From Rhodococcoides fascians NBRC 12155 = LMG 3623 (GTDB lineage Bacteria > Actinomycetota > Actinomycetes > Mycobacteriales > Mycobacteriaceae): DNA of 64,000 nt. Position 1 is the stretch's first letter, and the number at the start of each line of letters is the position of its first letter. This document shows, piece by piece, positions 1 through 9,592 of the stretch. The notes below the pieces were generated by a model. The model was not told the origin of the DNA. It worked only from the letters and a program-made list of their open reading frames with translations, and did no database searches. Both the position numbers and the translations under genes were made by a program. The stretch lies in NCBI RefSeq assembly GCF_001894785.1, contig NZ_BCWW01000006.1, positions 1 to 64,000 of the forward strand, in the 5' to 3' direction.

Positions 1-685
1 CCGTGTGCGTGGCACCGAGTTCGAGAGCCCAGTCGAGTTTTTTCTTGTCGCGGTCGACGGCGATGATCGTCGACGCCCCCGCCAGGCGGGCTCCGGCGAT
101 CGCAGCATCCCCGACACCGCCGCACCCGATCACGGCGACGGAATCCCCGCGCGAGACGTGGCCGGTGTTCATCGCCGCACCCAACCCGGCCATCACCCCA
201 CACCCGAGCAACCCGACCACCGCCGGATCGGAGTCCGGGTCGACTTTGGTGCACTGGCCTTCGTGGACGAGGGTCTTGTCGGCGAACGCCCCGATCCCCA
301 ACGCCGGGGAGAGTTCGGTGCCGTCGGCGAGAGTCATCTTCTGCGACGCATTGTGGGTGTCGAAGCAATACCAGGGGGTGCCTTTCTTGCAGGCTCGGCA
401 TTCCCCGCACACCGCACGCCAGTTCAACACCACGAAATCACCGACCTCGACATGAGTGACAGCATCGCCGATGGTTTCGACGGTGCCTGCGGCTTCGTGG
501 CCGAGCAGGAACGGGAACTCGTCATTGATGCCGCCCTCGCGGTAATGCAGATCGGTATGACACACCCCGCACGCGGCGATGGTGACCACGACATCGTTCG
601 GGCCGGGATCGGGAATGGTGATCGTTTCGATCGAGACGGGCTCGCCTTTGCTCTTGGCGACGACGGCGCGGACCTGCTGCGGCAT
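1..685 (-). CDS. mscR: S-(hydroxymethyl)mycothiol dehydrogenase, partial
   Basis: Zinc-dependent medium-chain alcohol dehydrogenase of the class that oxidises S-hydroxymethyl-mycothiol, the mycothiol adduct of formaldehyde, with NAD. Only the first 228 codons are present; the C-terminus runs off the left edge. Visible are the catalytic zinc ligands Cys42 and His63 (in GHEAAG), the structural-zinc cluster Cys93/96/99/107 and a Rossmann segment beginning VIGCGGVGD. The start is ATG at 685, preceded by a good GGAGG ribosome site. It is divergent from sthA. The family assignment is firm; mycothiol specificity is inferred from overall resemblance to MscR/AdhE2 and from the actinobacterial setting. 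Confidence 0.85.
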   Translation of the reverse strand, partial: MPQQVRAVVAKSKGEPVSIETITIPDPGPNDVVVTIAACGVCHTDLHYREGGINDEFPFLLGHEAAGTVETIGDAVTHVEVGDFVVLNWRAVCGECRACKKGTPWYCFDTHNASQKMTLADGTELSPALGIGAFADKTLVHEGQCTKVDPDSDPAVVGLLGCGVMAGLGAAMNTGHVSRGDSVAVIGCGGVGDAAIAGARLAGASTIIAVDRDKKKLDWALELGATHT

Positions 686-849
686 GTATTCCTCCACTGA
701 AAATCGTGTGTTGCGTGCTCGGTTCAGCCTCGCACAACGCATCGTCACGTGGCGACATCTGCATTCGTTCGGTGGGACGAGCCGCGGAATTCACACGCTC
801 GTGACCGAGCGGGCACACAGTCTTCTCGTGCGAGCGGTACCTATGAACG

Positions 850-2265
850 ATGTCTGCACCCATGGAATACGACCTGGTGGTCATCGGCTCGGGCCCCGGC
901 GGCCAGAAGGCCGCGATCGCGGCCGCGAAACTCGGCAAGCGAGTGGCGATCGTGGAGAAGGGCCACATGCTCGGCGGCGTGTGCGTCAACACCGGAACCA
1001 TTCCGTCCAAGACACTCCGAGAAGCCGTTCTCTATCTGACGGGGATGAATCAGCGAGAGCTGTACGGCGCGAGCTACCGCGTCAAGGCAGACATCACTCC
1101 CGCCGACTTGCTGGCCCGAACCCAGCATGTGATCGGTAAGGAAATCGAGGTGGTGCGCTCGCAACTGCTCCGTAACCGCATCGAGCTGATCACCGGGGTC
1201 GGCAAGTTTCTGGATGCACACACCATCGTCGTCGAGGACGAGGCCCGGGGCGAGCGCATCACGGTCTCGGCCGCCAACGTGGTGATCGCGACCGGCACCG
1301 CCCCCGCGCGACCCGCCGACGTCGCATTCGACGACTATCGGGTGTTGGACTCCGACGGCATTCTGAACTTGGAGTTCATCCCGGCGTCGATGGTCGTCGT
1401 GGGTGCCGGCGTGATCGGCATCGAGTACGCCTCGATGTTCGCCGCCCTGGGCACCAAGGTGACCGTCGTCGAGAAACGCGATTCGATGCTCGACTTCTGC
1501 GATCGCGAGATCATCGAATCCCTGCAGTTCCACCTCCGCGATCTCGCGGTGACGTTCCGCTTCGGTGAAGCAGTCACGGCGGTGGACGTCGGGCCGAACG
1601 GCACGGTGACGACCCTTGCCAGCGGCAAACGCATCCCGGCGGAGACGGTGATGTACTCGGCGGGTCGCCAGGGGCTGACCACGGCCCTCCAACTCGAGAA
1701 CGCGGGCCTCGAAGCCGACGCCCGTGGGCGCATCTTCGTCGACGAGCATTTTCAGACCAAGGTGGACCACATCTATGCCGTCGGCGACGTCATCGGGTTT
1801 CCGGCGTTGGCGGCGACGTCGATGGATCAGGGCAGGTTGGCGGCGTATCACGCGTTCGGGGAACCGAGCGCGCAGCTCACCGACGTCCAACCGATCGGCA
1901 TCTACTCCATCCCCGAGGTCTCGTACGTCGGCGCGACGGAGGTCGATCTGACGAAGGGATCCATTCCTTACGAGGTCGGTGTGTCGCGATACCGCGAACT
2001 CGCCCGTGGCCAGATCGCCGGGGACTCGTACGGGATGCTCAAGTTGCTCGTCTCCACCGAGGACCGTTCTATTCTCGGCGTGCACATCTTCGGTTCGGGA
2101 GCCACGGATCTGGTGCACATCGGTCAGGCTGTCATGGGGTGCGGCGGCACCGTCGACTACCTGGTCGACGCGGTCTTCAACTATCCGACGTTGTCCGATG
2201 CGTACAAGGTCGCCGCTCTGGACGTCACCAACAAGATCCGAGCCCTGGCAAATTTCGACCGCTGA
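850..2265 (+). CDS. sthA: soluble NAD(P)+ transhydrogenase
   Basis: 471-residue flavoprotein that moves reducing equivalents between NADPH and NAD+ in the cytosol. It has the pyridine nucleotide-disulfide oxidoreductase layout: FAD-binding GSGPGGQ at residues 13-19, a second Rossmann motif near [12 protein letters not shown] and a C-terminal dimerisation domain. The redox disulfide of lipoamide-type relatives (CxxxxC) is replaced by C45-VNTG-T50, with one cysteine missing, which is the hallmark of SthA rather than of a lipoamide or mycothione reductase. An alternative in-frame ATG lies at 862. The order sthA-PAC2-hydrolase matches Rv2713-Rv2715 of M. tuberculosis as recalled. Confidence 0.93.
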   Translation: MSAPMEYDLVVIGSGPGGQKAAIAAAKLGKRVAIVEKGHMLGGVCVNTGTIPSKTLREAVLYLTGMNQRELYGASYRVKADITPADLLARTQHVIGKEIEVVRSQLLRNRIELITGVGKFLDAHTIVVEDEARGERITVSAANVVIATGTAPARPADVAFDDYRVLDSDGILNLEFIPASMVVVGAGVIGIEYASMFAALGTKVTVVEKRDSMLDFCDREIIESLQFHLRDLAVTFRFGEAVTAVDVGPNGTVTTLASGKRIPAETVMYSAGRQGLTTALQLENAGLEADARGRIFVDEHFQTKVDHIYAVGDVIGFPALAATSMDQGRLAAYHAFGEPSAQLTDVQPIGIYSIPEVSYVGATEVDLTKGSIPYEVGVSRYRELARGQIAGDSYGMLKLLVSTEDRSILGVHIFGSGATDLVHIGQAVMGCGGTVDYLVDAVFNYPTLSDAYKVAALDVTNKIRALANFDR

Positions 2266-2387
2266 TGCGTCGACGGGGGGACCGAATCGCCGACCGGGAA
2301 TGAACGACGGTTCCGCGGTTGTTCTGTCGGGTAGTGATTCACCACGATCGACGTCGGCGTGTATGCGGCTCGAGCAGACGGTCCGCG

Positions 2388-2393
2388 TATTCT
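2388..2393 (+). promoter_or_regulatory. -10 element (TATTCT) of a leaderless transcript
   Basis: TATTCT fits the actinobacterial TANNNT -10 hexamer and is followed by 6 nt and then ATG at 2400. Transcription would therefore start at or next to that ATG and give a leaderless mRNA whose first cistron is the small ORF 2400-2450. Confidence 0.45.
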
Positions 2394-2399
2394 GACCCG

Positions 2400-2450
2400 A
2401 TGCTCGCGTCGAGGCATCGACGAGTCGATCCGAAAGGGGCCCGGCCATGA
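2400..2450 (+). CDS. 16-residue leader peptide (uORF) overlapping the PAC2 gene
   Basis: An ATG 6 nt downstream of a TATTCT -10 box opens a 16-codon frame encoding MLASRHRRVDPKGARP. Five of the 16 residues are Arg or Lys-adjacent basic, and four of those are Arg. Its TGA (2448-2450) overlaps the ATG (2447-2449) of the PAC2 gene in the classic ATGA arrangement, and the Shine-Dalgarno-like AAAGGGG of the downstream gene lies inside it. Translation of the leader could therefore control PAC2 initiation by termination-reinitiation. The reading frame and positions are seen directly; that the peptide is made is inference. Confidence 0.4.
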   Translation: MLASRHRRVDPKGARP

Positions 2451-3391
2451 CCGAACAGTCGAAGATGTACGAGCTGGAATTTCCGGCACCTCAAATTTTC
2501 TCCAACGACGGAGTCGGGCCCGTGCTGGTGCACGGGCTGGAAGGTTTCTCCGACGCCGGCCATGCCGTGAAGCTTGCGACGACCCATCTGCGGGAGAGTC
2601 TCGAAACCGAGCTGGTGGCCTCCTTCGATGTCGACGAGTTGATCGATTACCGGTCCCGTCGGCCGACCATGACGTTCAAGTCCGATCATTTCTCGGATTA
2701 CGACGCTCCCGAGCTCAACCTGTATGCCGTCAAGGACAACGTGGGGACCCCCTTCCTTCTTCTAGCAGGCATGGAGCCCGATCTGCGATGGGAGAAGTTC
2801 ACGACGGCAGTGCGACTGCTTGCCGAGCAGCTCGGAGTGCGGCGCACGATCGGTCTCGGCTCCATCCCGATGGCCATTCCGCACACCCGCCCGCTGGGCG
2901 TCACCGCGCACGCGAGCGACAGGGCGTTGGTCAAGGAAGGCAACAGCTGGGCGGGCGAGCTGCAGGTGCCCGGTAGTGCGTCGTCCTTGCTCGAACTACG
3001 GATGGCACAGCACGGCCACGAATCGATGGGGTTCTCGGTACACGTCCCCCATTATCTCGCGCAGACGGACTACCCGGGGGCTGCGGAAACGCTGCTCGAG
3101 AACGTCGGTGAAGCTGCCGAGCTCGATCTACCGTTGGCAGCGTTGGGCGAGGCCGCGGCTCGCGTCCGGGAGCAGGTCAACGAGCACATCACCGGAAACG
3201 AGGAAGTGCAGTCGGTCGTACAGGCGCTCGAGCGCCAGTACGACACGTATGTCGCCGCGCAGGAACAACAGTCCACGCTGTTGGCCAGTGACGAGCCGCT
3301 CCCCAGCGGCGACGAGCTGGGTGCCGAGTTCGAGCGGTTCCTGGCCGAGCAGGCCGGCCTCGACGACGGAGACGGACAAGCACCCCGGTAG
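2447..3391 (+). CDS. PAC2-family (proteasome assembly chaperone-like) protein
   Basis: 314-residue soluble protein of the PAC2 family, resembling archaeal/eukaryotic proteasome-assembly chaperones. In actinobacteria the role is not established. The fold signature is recognisable at residues 20-210, including the glycine-rich N-terminal strand segment VHGLEGFSDAG and TIGLGSIPMAIPHTRP in the middle. The C-terminal third (about 225-314) is Glu/Gln-rich and helical and ends in a low-complexity tail. The start at 2447 has AAAGGGG upstream and overlaps the leader ORF. Its neighbours sthA and the hydrolase are in the same order as Rv2713-Rv2715, making this the Rv2714 counterpart. Confidence 0.85.
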   Translation: MTEQSKMYELEFPAPQIFSNDGVGPVLVHGLEGFSDAGHAVKLATTHLRESLETELVASFDVDELIDYRSRRPTMTFKSDHFSDYDAPELNLYAVKDNVGTPFLLLAGMEPDLRWEKFTTAVRLLAEQLGVRRTIGLGSIPMAIPHTRPLGVTAHASDRALVKEGNSWAGELQVPGSASSLLELRMAQHGHESMGFSVHVPHYLAQTDYPGAAETLLENVGEAAELDLPLAALGEAAARVREQVNEHITGNEEVQSVVQALERQYDTYVAAQEQQSTLLASDEPLPSGDELGAEFERFLAEQAGLDDGDGQAPR

Positions 3392-3510
3392 TTGTGGAGC
3401 TGGTCACAGCGAAAGCAGCGGGATCCAGTCATATGCGACAGCCCCGGCGGATCGCAACATACCTGTAACCCGCAATACGCCCGATGCTCTGCCCCGAGCC
3501 CGATCTCGTG

Positions 3511-3558
3511 CGAGAGTCGTAGCAACACACAACCGTCGTCTGTGTTGCTGCGCTCTCG
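3511..3558 (+). terminator. stem-loop between the PAC2 gene and the hydrolase
   Basis: A 9-bp perfect stem (AGCAACACA at 3521-3529 with TGTGTTGCT at 3541-3549, 11-nt loop) is flanked by a second 6-bp stem (CGAGAG 3511-3516 with CTCTCG 3553-3558) across a small internal loop. There is no U-run, so it may be a factor-dependent terminator for the PAC2 transcript or a structured leader of the hydrolase mRNA, whose start is 59 nt downstream. Confidence 0.4.
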
Positions 3559-3616
3559 TGAGCAGCGACGACGTACTGCGCCGTACGTCGGCGCACCAGG
3601 GAATCAGGAGGCGCGA

Positions 3617-4657
3617 ATGTCCACTACTCCGCGCAGTCGTAAGCTCCGGCCGGTTCCCGACGAGGAACCGCGGCTGATCTTTCGGACCATTCACGGCTAT
3701 CGGCGGGCCTTTCGCATGGCCGGTGAGGGCCCTGTGCTGCTGCTGATCCACGGGATCGGTGACAATTCCGAGACGTGGAACGAGGTCATCCCGCACCTCG
3801 CCAAGAGCTACACGGTGATCGCACCCGATCTCCTGGGCCACGGCCGCTCCGACAAACCTCGGGCTGACTATTCCGTTGCCGCGTATGCCAACGGTATGCG
3901 CGATCTGTTGTCCGTTCTGGGCATCGAGCACGTCACCGTGGTGGGCCATTCGCTCGGCGGCGGGGTGGCGATGCAGTTCGCCTATCAGTTCCCGCACATG
4001 GTCGATCGCCTCGCGTTGGTGTCCTCGGGCGGAGTGACCAAGGACGTGCACCCCCTTCTGCGACTGGCGTCGATGCCGTTCCTGTCCGAGGCGGTGAAGC
4101 TGCTGCGCTTGCCGGGCGCGATACCGGCGGTCAAGCTGGCCGGCGGCCTGTTGAGCAAACTGCACAGCTCCCCACTGCGACCGGGGTCGATGCTGCACGA
4201 CACCCCCGATCTGATCCGAGTGCTGAGCGAACTGCCTGCGCCGACGACGTACGAGGCCTACCTACGGACGTTGCGTGCCGTGGTGGACTGGCGTGGCCAG
4301 GTGGTCACGATGCTGGACCGCTGCTATCTCACCGAGAATCTGCCGGTGCTGCTGGTGTGGGGTGAGCAGGACTCGGTGATCCCGGTGGCGCACGCCCGGC
4401 TGGCTCATTCCGCCATGCCCGGTTCGAAGCTGGAAGTGTTCGACAATTCCGGACACTTCCCGTTTCGCGACGATCCGATGCGCTTCCTTCAGGTCCTCGA
4501 GGACTTCATCGACTCGACTCCCTCGCTCAGTTTCGACGAGGTGCGCTGGCGCAACCTGCTCATCACCGGCGTCGGCGAGGACATGATCAGCGGCAGCTCG
4601 AGCACCAGGATGGCCGTGCTCGGGGCCATGGGTTCCGACGAGCGAAGCGCGACCTGA
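3617..4657 (+). CDS. alpha/beta-fold hydrolase
   Basis: 346-residue alpha/beta hydrolase with a complete catalytic triad: nucleophile Ser112 in GHSLGG, acid Asp252 in GEQDSV and His280 in NSGHFPF. The oxyanion-hole motif is HGIGDN at 45-50. There is no signal peptide. The substrate is unknown; position and similarity fit Rv2715, annotated there only as a hydrolase. The ATG at 3617 is chosen because AGGAGG lies 6-7 nt upstream. The frame is open further upstream, but that stretch is intergenic in character and contains a stem-loop. Confidence 0.85.
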   Translation: MSTTPRSRKLRPVPDEEPRLIFRTIHGYRRAFRMAGEGPVLLLIHGIGDNSETWNEVIPHLAKSYTVIAPDLLGHGRSDKPRADYSVAAYANGMRDLLSVLGIEHVTVVGHSLGGGVAMQFAYQFPHMVDRLALVSSGGVTKDVHPLLRLASMPFLSEAVKLLRLPGAIPAVKLAGGLLSKLHSSPLRPGSMLHDTPDLIRVLSELPAPTTYEAYLRTLRAVVDWRGQVVTMLDRCYLTENLPVLLVWGEQDSVIPVAHARLAHSAMPGSKLEVFDNSGHFPFRDDPMRFLQVLEDFIDSTPSLSFDEVRWRNLLITGVGEDMISGSSSTRMAVLGAMGSDERSAT

Positions 4658-4721
4658 CGCTCCGGTCGCAGGCGTTCGGTGTCGATTCGGAACCGCCGTC
4701 ACCGACACATAGCCTGTAGAG

Positions 4722-7238
4722 GTGCTCCTCACCGAACTGATACCCGACGTTTCCGCCGCCACCTCCGACGGCGTGGACCCGGACGTCCTGTTCGATACGT
4801 TCACCACCTGGGCCTCGGACCGGGGCCTGACGCTGTATCCCGCGCAGGAAGAGGCGCTGATCGAGCTGGTGTCGGGATCCAACGTCATCCTGGCCACGCC
4901 GACCGGTTCCGGAAAGTCCATGGTCGCCATCGGTGCCCACTTCGCGGCCATGGCCGCAGGCATTCGCAGTTTCTACACCGCGCCGATCAAGGCGCTCGTC
5001 AGCGAGAAGTTCTTCGCCCTGTGCGAGATCTTCGGAGCGCAGAACGTCGGCATGATGACCGGCGACGCGTCGGTCAATTCCGGTGCGCCGATCATCTGCG
5101 CCACTGCCGAGATCGTCGCGAACCTGGCACTGCGGCAGGGCGCCGACTCCGACATCGGCCAAGTGATCATGGACGAGTTCCACTACTACTCGGAACCGGA
5201 CCGGGGGTGGGCCTGGCAGGTACCTCTGATCGAACTGCCGAACGCCCAGTTCCTGCTCATGTCGGCGACGTTGGGCGACGTCTCGTTCTTCCGCGACGAT
5301 CTGACCCGACGTACCGGCCGCACGACCACCGTCGTCTCCGGTACCGAGCGGCCTGTCCCGTTGATGTTCTCGTATGTCACCACCCCGATCGGCGAAACGA
5401 TCGAGGAGCTGGTGCAGACGCACCTGGCTCCGGTGTACGTCGTGCACTTCACCCAGGCAGCGGCACTCGAACGCGCTCAGGCCCTGACGAGCATCAATGT
5501 CGCGTCCAAGCAAGAGAAGGCCGCGATAGCCGAGGCCATCGGCAATTTCCGCTTCACCACCGGCTTCGGGTCGACGCTGTCCAGACTGGTTCGTCACGGT
5601 ATCGGGGTGCATCACGCCGGCATGCTTCCCAAGTACCGCAGGCTGGTGGAGAAACTGGCGCAGGACGGTCTGTTGAAGGTGATCTGCGGTACCGACACGT
5701 TGGGCGTGGGCATCAACGTTCCCATCCGGACCGTGCTGTTCACCGGACTCACCAAATACGACGGCATCAGAACACGCAAGCTTCGGGCGCGTGAGTTCCA
5801 TCAGATCGCGGGACGCGCGGGCCGCGCGGGGTACGACACCCTCGGCACCGTCGTGGTCGAGGCACCCGAGCACGACATCGAGAATGCGCGGCTCGTGGCC
5901 AAAGCCGGTGACGACCCGAAGAAGCTCAAGCGGGTACAGCGCAAGAAGGCACCCGACGGCTTCGTCTCGTGGGGCGAGCCGACGTTCGAGCGCATAATCG
6001 CGGCGAGCCCGGAGCCGTTGACGTCCCGGTTCTCGGTCAGCAATGCGATGTTGCTCAATGTCATTGCGCGGCCAGGTAATTGCTTCCACGCGATGCGTCA
6101 TCTGCTCGAGGACAACCACGAGACCCGGCCGGCTCAGCGCAAGCACATCCTGCGTGCGCTGTCGCTGTACCGCGGCCTGGTGGAGGCCGGAATCGTCGAA
6201 CAGTTGGCCGAGCCGGACGCGGACGGTCGCCATGCCAGGCTGACGGTGGACCTGCAGCCGGACTTCGCGCTCAATCAGCCGTTGTCGACGTTCGCGGTGG
6301 CCTCGTTCGAGTTGCTCGACGTCGACTCCCCCACCCACGCGCTCGACGTGGTGTCGATCATCGAGTCGACGCTCGACGATCCCCGCCAGGTGTTGATGGC
6401 GCAGCAACATGCCGCACGCGGCGAAGCGGTGGCCCAGATGAAGGCCGACGGCATCGAGTACGACGAGCGGATGGAACTCCTCGAAGAGGTCACCTGGCCG
6501 AAACCCCTTGCCGAGCTGCTCGTTCCGGCCTTCGAGATCTACCGCGGGTCTCACCCGTGGCTCTCCGAGGTGGGCCTGTCGCCCAAGTCCGTCGTCCGTG
6601 ACATGGTCGAGCGCGCGATGACCTTCGCGGAGCTGATCAGTCACTACGGCCTCATGCGCTCGGAGGGCCTGGTACTGCGCTACCTCGCCGACGCGTACCG
6701 CACTCTGCGCCAGACGGTTCCGCCGGAATCGCGCACCGAGGAGGTCCAAGACATCACCGAGTGGCTGGGCGAGCTCGTTCGGCAAGTCGATTCCAGCCTG
6801 CTCGACGAGTGGGAGAACCTGACCGATCCCGGTGCTGAACCGGAAGCCCTGGTCGAGGCGTACGGGTCCGATGCACCGCGTCCGATCTCGGCGAATCCAC
6901 GGGCTTTCCGAATCCTGGCCCGTAACGCGATCTTTCGAAGGGTCGATCTGGCGGCGCGTCGTCAGTGGAACGCGCTCGACGACCTGGACGACGGGCCGGA
7001 CTGGGAGGAGGAGTTGGAGCCGTTCTTCGCCGAGTACGGGTTCATCGGCACCGGCCCCTCGGCTCGCGGACCGGCGCTGTTCACCCTGAACGTCGGTGCG
7101 GAATCCACCACGGTCCGCCAGGTACTCGAAGATCCGGACGGCGACCACGGCTGGTCCCTCGATGCTGTCATCGACCTCGCCGAATCCGACGCGGCCGGAG
7201 AAATCGTGTTCGACGAGATCGTCGTCACGCCCGGCTGA
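4722..7238 (+). CDS. DEAD/DEAH-box RNA helicase with DUF3516 C-terminus
   Basis: 838-residue superfamily 2 helicase. Motif I ATPTGSGKS is at 58-66, motif II DEFH at 151-154, motif III MSAT follows, and the C-terminal RecA domain carries HHAGMLPKYR and the arginine-finger block QIAGRAGRAG. The remaining ~400 residues are the DUF3516-type extension found on this actinobacterial helicase family; the RNA substrate is not known. The start is GTG 4722, exactly 6 nt after a TAGCCT -10 hexamer (4710-4715) and with no Shine-Dalgarno sequence, so it is probably leaderless. Confidence 0.88.
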   Translation: MLLTELIPDVSAATSDGVDPDVLFDTFTTWASDRGLTLYPAQEEALIELVSGSNVILATPTGSGKSMVAIGAHFAAMAAGIRSFYTAPIKALVSEKFFALCEIFGAQNVGMMTGDASVNSGAPIICATAEIVANLALRQGADSDIGQVIMDEFHYYSEPDRGWAWQVPLIELPNAQFLLMSATLGDVSFFRDDLTRRTGRTTTVVSGTERPVPLMFSYVTTPIGETIEELVQTHLAPVYVVHFTQAAALERAQALTSINVASKQEKAAIAEAIGNFRFTTGFGSTLSRLVRHGIGVHHAGMLPKYRRLVEKLAQDGLLKVICGTDTLGVGINVPIRTVLFTGLTKYDGIRTRKLRAREFHQIAGRAGRAGYDTLGTVVVEAPEHDIENARLVAKAGDDPKKLKRVQRKKAPDGFVSWGEPTFERIIAASPEPLTSRFSVSNAMLLNVIARPGNCFHAMRHLLEDNHETRPAQRKHILRALSLYRGLVEAGIVEQLAEPDADGRHARLTVDLQPDFALNQPLSTFAVASFELLDVDSPTHALDVVSIIESTLDDPRQVLMAQQHAARGEAVAQMKADGIEYDERMELLEEVTWPKPLAELLVPAFEIYRGSHPWLSEVGLSPKSVVRDMVERAMTFAELISHYGLMRSEGLVLRYLADAYRTLRQTVPPESRTEEVQDITEWLGELVRQVDSSLLDEWENLTDPGAEPEALVEAYGSDAPRPISANPRAFRILARNAIFRRVDLAARRQWNALDDLDDGPDWEEELEPFFAEYGFIGTGPSARGPALFTLNVGAESTTVRQVLEDPDGDHGWSLDAVIDLAESDAAGEIVFDEIVVTPG

Positions 7239-7692
7239 TGCGTGCGCCTCGTGCGCGAGAAGGCCTGCGAGCGTGGCGAAGTCGGCTATGGCCGACCCGT
7301 TCCGTGCTCTCGACCCGAATTGCGTTGCGCGGCAACGGTCGGGGCGCGTCCGCCGAGTGAACGACCGGGCAGTACGACGGGGACGAAACGCTCCGTGTAC
7401 ACGGCTGGTTGGGCAGGTACCTAGTTTTCGACGGCCCGATACGGATCCGAGACCAATTGCGTTGCTGCCGTTACGAAATAGCAGTAGTGCGCGGATCGCG
7501 GACAAGACTGCGTCGGCCGACAGGGCCGATCGGGCACGCCTGTCGGTCCAGTGCCACTCATCACGTTTACCTTTCGGCCCATTTTTGGCACACTCGTCCA
7601 GGTCGGTCGAGCTCGTGCGGCTGCACAATCGCCACCGAGCCGAACCGCTTCCCGACGGAACCGACGCGATCATTTCGACACGAGGAGACCAC
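7239..7692. other. 454-nt intergenic region between the helicase and ahpC
   Basis: No convincing coding frame was found on either strand. The left part holds a hairpin (7311-7346). The right part should carry the ahpCD promoter, but no clear -35/-10 pair or OxyR/Fur-type palindrome could be recognised by eye. No oxyR-like gene lies next to ahpC, although in many actinobacteria one is divergent from it. Confidence 0.5.
7311..7346 (+). terminator. possible terminator of the helicase gene
   Basis: The inner 6-bp stem CGTTGC/GCAACG (7323-7328, 7332-7337, 3-nt loop) sits within an outer stem CGACCCGA/TCGGGGCG with one mismatch (7311-7318, 7339-7346). There is no T-tract. It lies 73 nt past the helicase stop. 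Confidence 0.4.
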
Positions 7693-8280
7693 ATGGCACT
7701 GTTGACAATCGGCGACCAGTTCCCCGCATACAATCTCACCGCCGTCATCGGCGGCGACCTGTCCAAGGTGAACGCGCAGCAGCCCGACGACTACTTCACC
7801 ACCGTCACCAGCGACGACCACGCCGGAAAGTGGCGCATCGTCTTCTTCTGGCCCAAGGACTTCACGTTCGTGTGCCCCACCGAGATCGCAGCATTCGGCA
7901 AGCTCAACGACGAGTTCGAAGATCGTGACGCGCAGGTCCTCGGTGCCTCCGTCGACAACGAATTCGTGCACTTCCAGTGGCGCGCGCAGCACGACGAGCT
8001 CAAGACGCTCCCCTTCCCGATGCTCTCGGATCTCAAGCGCGAATTGGCCGCTGCCACCGGTGTTCTCAATGCCGACGGCGTCGCCGACCGGGCCACTTTC
8101 ATCGTGGACCCGAACAACGAGATCCAGTTCGTCTCGGTCACCGCCGGATCGGTCGGTCGCAATGTGGACGAGGTTCTTCGAGTACTGGACGCACTGCAGT
8201 CGGATGAGCTGTGCGCCTGCAACTGGAAGAAGGGCGATCCCACCATCGACGCCGGCGAACTACTGACGGCGAGCGTCTGA
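7693..8280 (+). CDS. ahpC: alkyl hydroperoxide reductase subunit C (peroxiredoxin)
   Basis: 195-residue two-Cys peroxiredoxin that reduces peroxides and peroxynitrite in the cytosol. The peroxidatic Cys61 is in the block FTFVCPTE. The resolving-cysteine region is near the C-terminus (Cys174 and Cys176 in [11 protein letters not shown]), the three-cysteine arrangement of mycobacterial AhpC, which is reduced by AhpD. The start at 7693 follows GAGGAG. ahpD begins 1 nt after the stop, so the two are one transcript. Confidence 0.95.
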   Translation: MALLTIGDQFPAYNLTAVIGGDLSKVNAQQPDDYFTTVTSDDHAGKWRIVFFWPKDFTFVCPTEIAAFGKLNDEFEDRDAQVLGASVDNEFVHFQWRAQHDELKTLPFPMLSDLKRELAAATGVLNADGVADRATFIVDPNNEIQFVSVTAGSVGRNVDEVLRVLDALQSDELCACNWKKGDPTIDAGELLTASV

Positions 8281-8281
8281 C

Positions 8282-8821
8282 ATGTCGATCGACAATTTGA
8301 AGAACGCCGTCCCCGAATACGCGAAGGACCTCAAGCTCAACCTCGGTTCGATCGTGCGGTCCACCGTGCTCAGCGAGCAACAGCTCTGGGGCACATTGCT
8401 TTCGGTGGCCGCCGCGTCGAAGTCCTCGACCACGTTGAAAGAGATCGCCGAGGACGCCGCCGACTCGTTGTCGGCCGAGGCGTACAACGCCGCTCTGGGT
8501 GCCGCGTCGATCATGGGTATGAACAACGTCTTCTACCGCACCAAGGGCTACCTGGACGGAAAGTACGACGATCTACGTGCCGGCTTGCGTATGAACATCA
8601 TCGGCAACCCTGGCGTCGAGAAGGCCGATTTCGAGCTGTGGTCGCTCGCGGTCTCGGCCGTCAACGGATGCAACCACTGCCTCGAGGCGCACGAGAAGAC
8701 TCTGCGCGCCGAGGGCGTCGACCGCGAGAAGATCTTCGAGGCGATTCGCGCCGCATCGATCGTCGCGGGTGTCGCGCAGGCCGTCGAGGCCGGCCGCGTA
8801 CTCGACGGTGCCTCCGTCTGA
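8282..8821 (+). CDS. ahpD: alkylhydroperoxidase AhpD
   Basis: 179-residue all-helical AhpD. It regenerates AhpC, taking electrons from a lipoamide/SucB-Lpd relay in mycobacteria. The redox CxxC is Cys130-Asn-His-Cys133 followed by His137, with Glu118 upstream completing the known proton-relay set. It is directly downstream of ahpC with a one-base spacer, so translational coupling is likely. A hairpin terminator follows. Confidence 0.95.
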   Translation: MSIDNLKNAVPEYAKDLKLNLGSIVRSTVLSEQQLWGTLLSVAAASKSSTTLKEIAEDAADSLSAEAYNAALGAASIMGMNNVFYRTKGYLDGKYDDLRAGLRMNIIGNPGVEKADFELWSLAVSAVNGCNHCLEAHEKTLRAEGVDREKIFEAIRAASIVAGVAQAVEAGRVLDGASV

Positions 8822-8841
8822 GGTTCCGCTGAACAGGTCGA

Positions 8842-8871
8842 AACGGGGATCCGCTGCGGCGGGTCCCCGTT
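8842..8871 (+). terminator. hairpin terminator after ahpCD
   Basis: An 8-bp perfect stem AACGGGGA (8842-8849) pairs with TCCCCGTT (8864-8871) around a 14-nt loop, starting 20 nt after the ahpD stop. There is only a short T-bearing tail (TCGTCGTCG). Confidence 0.6.
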
Positions 8872-8917
8872 CGTCGTCGATCGAGACGCCTCGACGACGT
8901 ATTGGTAACGTCCCCGC

Positions 8918-9592
8918 ATGGCTATCGAAGTGTCCGTCGTCCGAGTGTTCACCGATGCCGACGGCAGGTTCGGTAATCCACTGGGCATCGTTGACGCACA
9001 GGCTGTAGGCGAGAGCGACAGGCAGGATGTTGCTAGGCAGTTGGGTTTCAGCGAGACGGTGTTCGTCGATCGCTCGTCACCTGGTACCGCGTCGGCAACG
9101 ATCTACACCCCGGCGACGCAGCTCCCGTTCGCCGGACATCCGACGGTCGGATTGTCCTGGTGGCTTCGCAACAACGGACACTCGGTGCAGACGCTCACCG
9201 TCCCCGCTGCCACGCTCGACATCCGCTACGACGGCGAGCTCACCTGGGTGCGTGCACGCGCCGAGTGGACTCCGCAGTTCACGTTTCATCAGGTCCACGA
9301 CGCAGCCGAGGTGGCAGCGGCAGATCCGAACACCTACGACAGTGGCCACCACTACATCTGGGCCTGGACCGACGAGCAGCGCGCCGAACTGCGCTCGCGC
9401 ATGTTCGCGCCGATGATGGGAATCGCCGAGGACGAGGCAACAGGTGCTGCCGCCGTCCGGCTCACTGCCGAGCTCGGTCGGGGCCTGAACATCGTCCAGG
9501 GTGCGGGGTCTGCGCTGTGGACCACAGTCGACGAGGATGGGTGGGTGGAGCTCGGGGGCCGAAGCGTCGACGACGACTCGATCACGGTGTGA
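8918..9592 (+). CDS. PhzF-family protein
   Basis: 224-residue member of the PhzF/diaminopimelate-epimerase-like fold family, shorter than full-length PhzF (~280). The N-terminal signature VFTDADGRFGNPLG, the FSETVFVD segment with the conserved Glu near residue 46 and QLPFAGHPTVG are intact. The second half is abbreviated but keeps the GIAEDEATGAAA motif. The substrate is unknown. The ATG at 8918 lies 6 nt after a TAACGT -10 hexamer (8906-8911) with no Shine-Dalgarno, hence probably leaderless. It corresponds in position to Rv2716. Its end overlaps the convergent gene 9582-10256 by 11 nt. Confidence 0.8.
   Translation: MAIEVSVVRVFTDADGRFGNPLGIVDAQAVGESDRQDVARQLGFSETVFVDRSSPGTASATIYTPATQLPFAGHPTVGLSWWLRNNGHSVQTLTVPAATLDIRYDGELTWVRARAEWTPQFTFHQVHDAAEVAAADPNTYDSGHHYIWAWTDEQRAELRSRMFAPMMGIAEDEATGAAAVRLTAELGRGLNIVQGAGSALWTTVDEDGWVELGGRSVDDDSITV

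Noticed and set aside
841..2448. 535-codon open frame antisense to sthA
   Set aside because: Same cause; no recognisable motifs, and sthA is unambiguous.
7239..7692. A hidden oxyR-like or small gene upstream of ahpC
   Set aside because: No frame with a plausible start, ribosome site or family motif was found.
4587..7766. Very long open frame on the minus strand, antisense to the helicase
   Set aside because: High-GC codon bias commonly leaves such frames open; the translation is Arg/Gly/Asp-rich with no family features, while the plus strand has a complete helicase.
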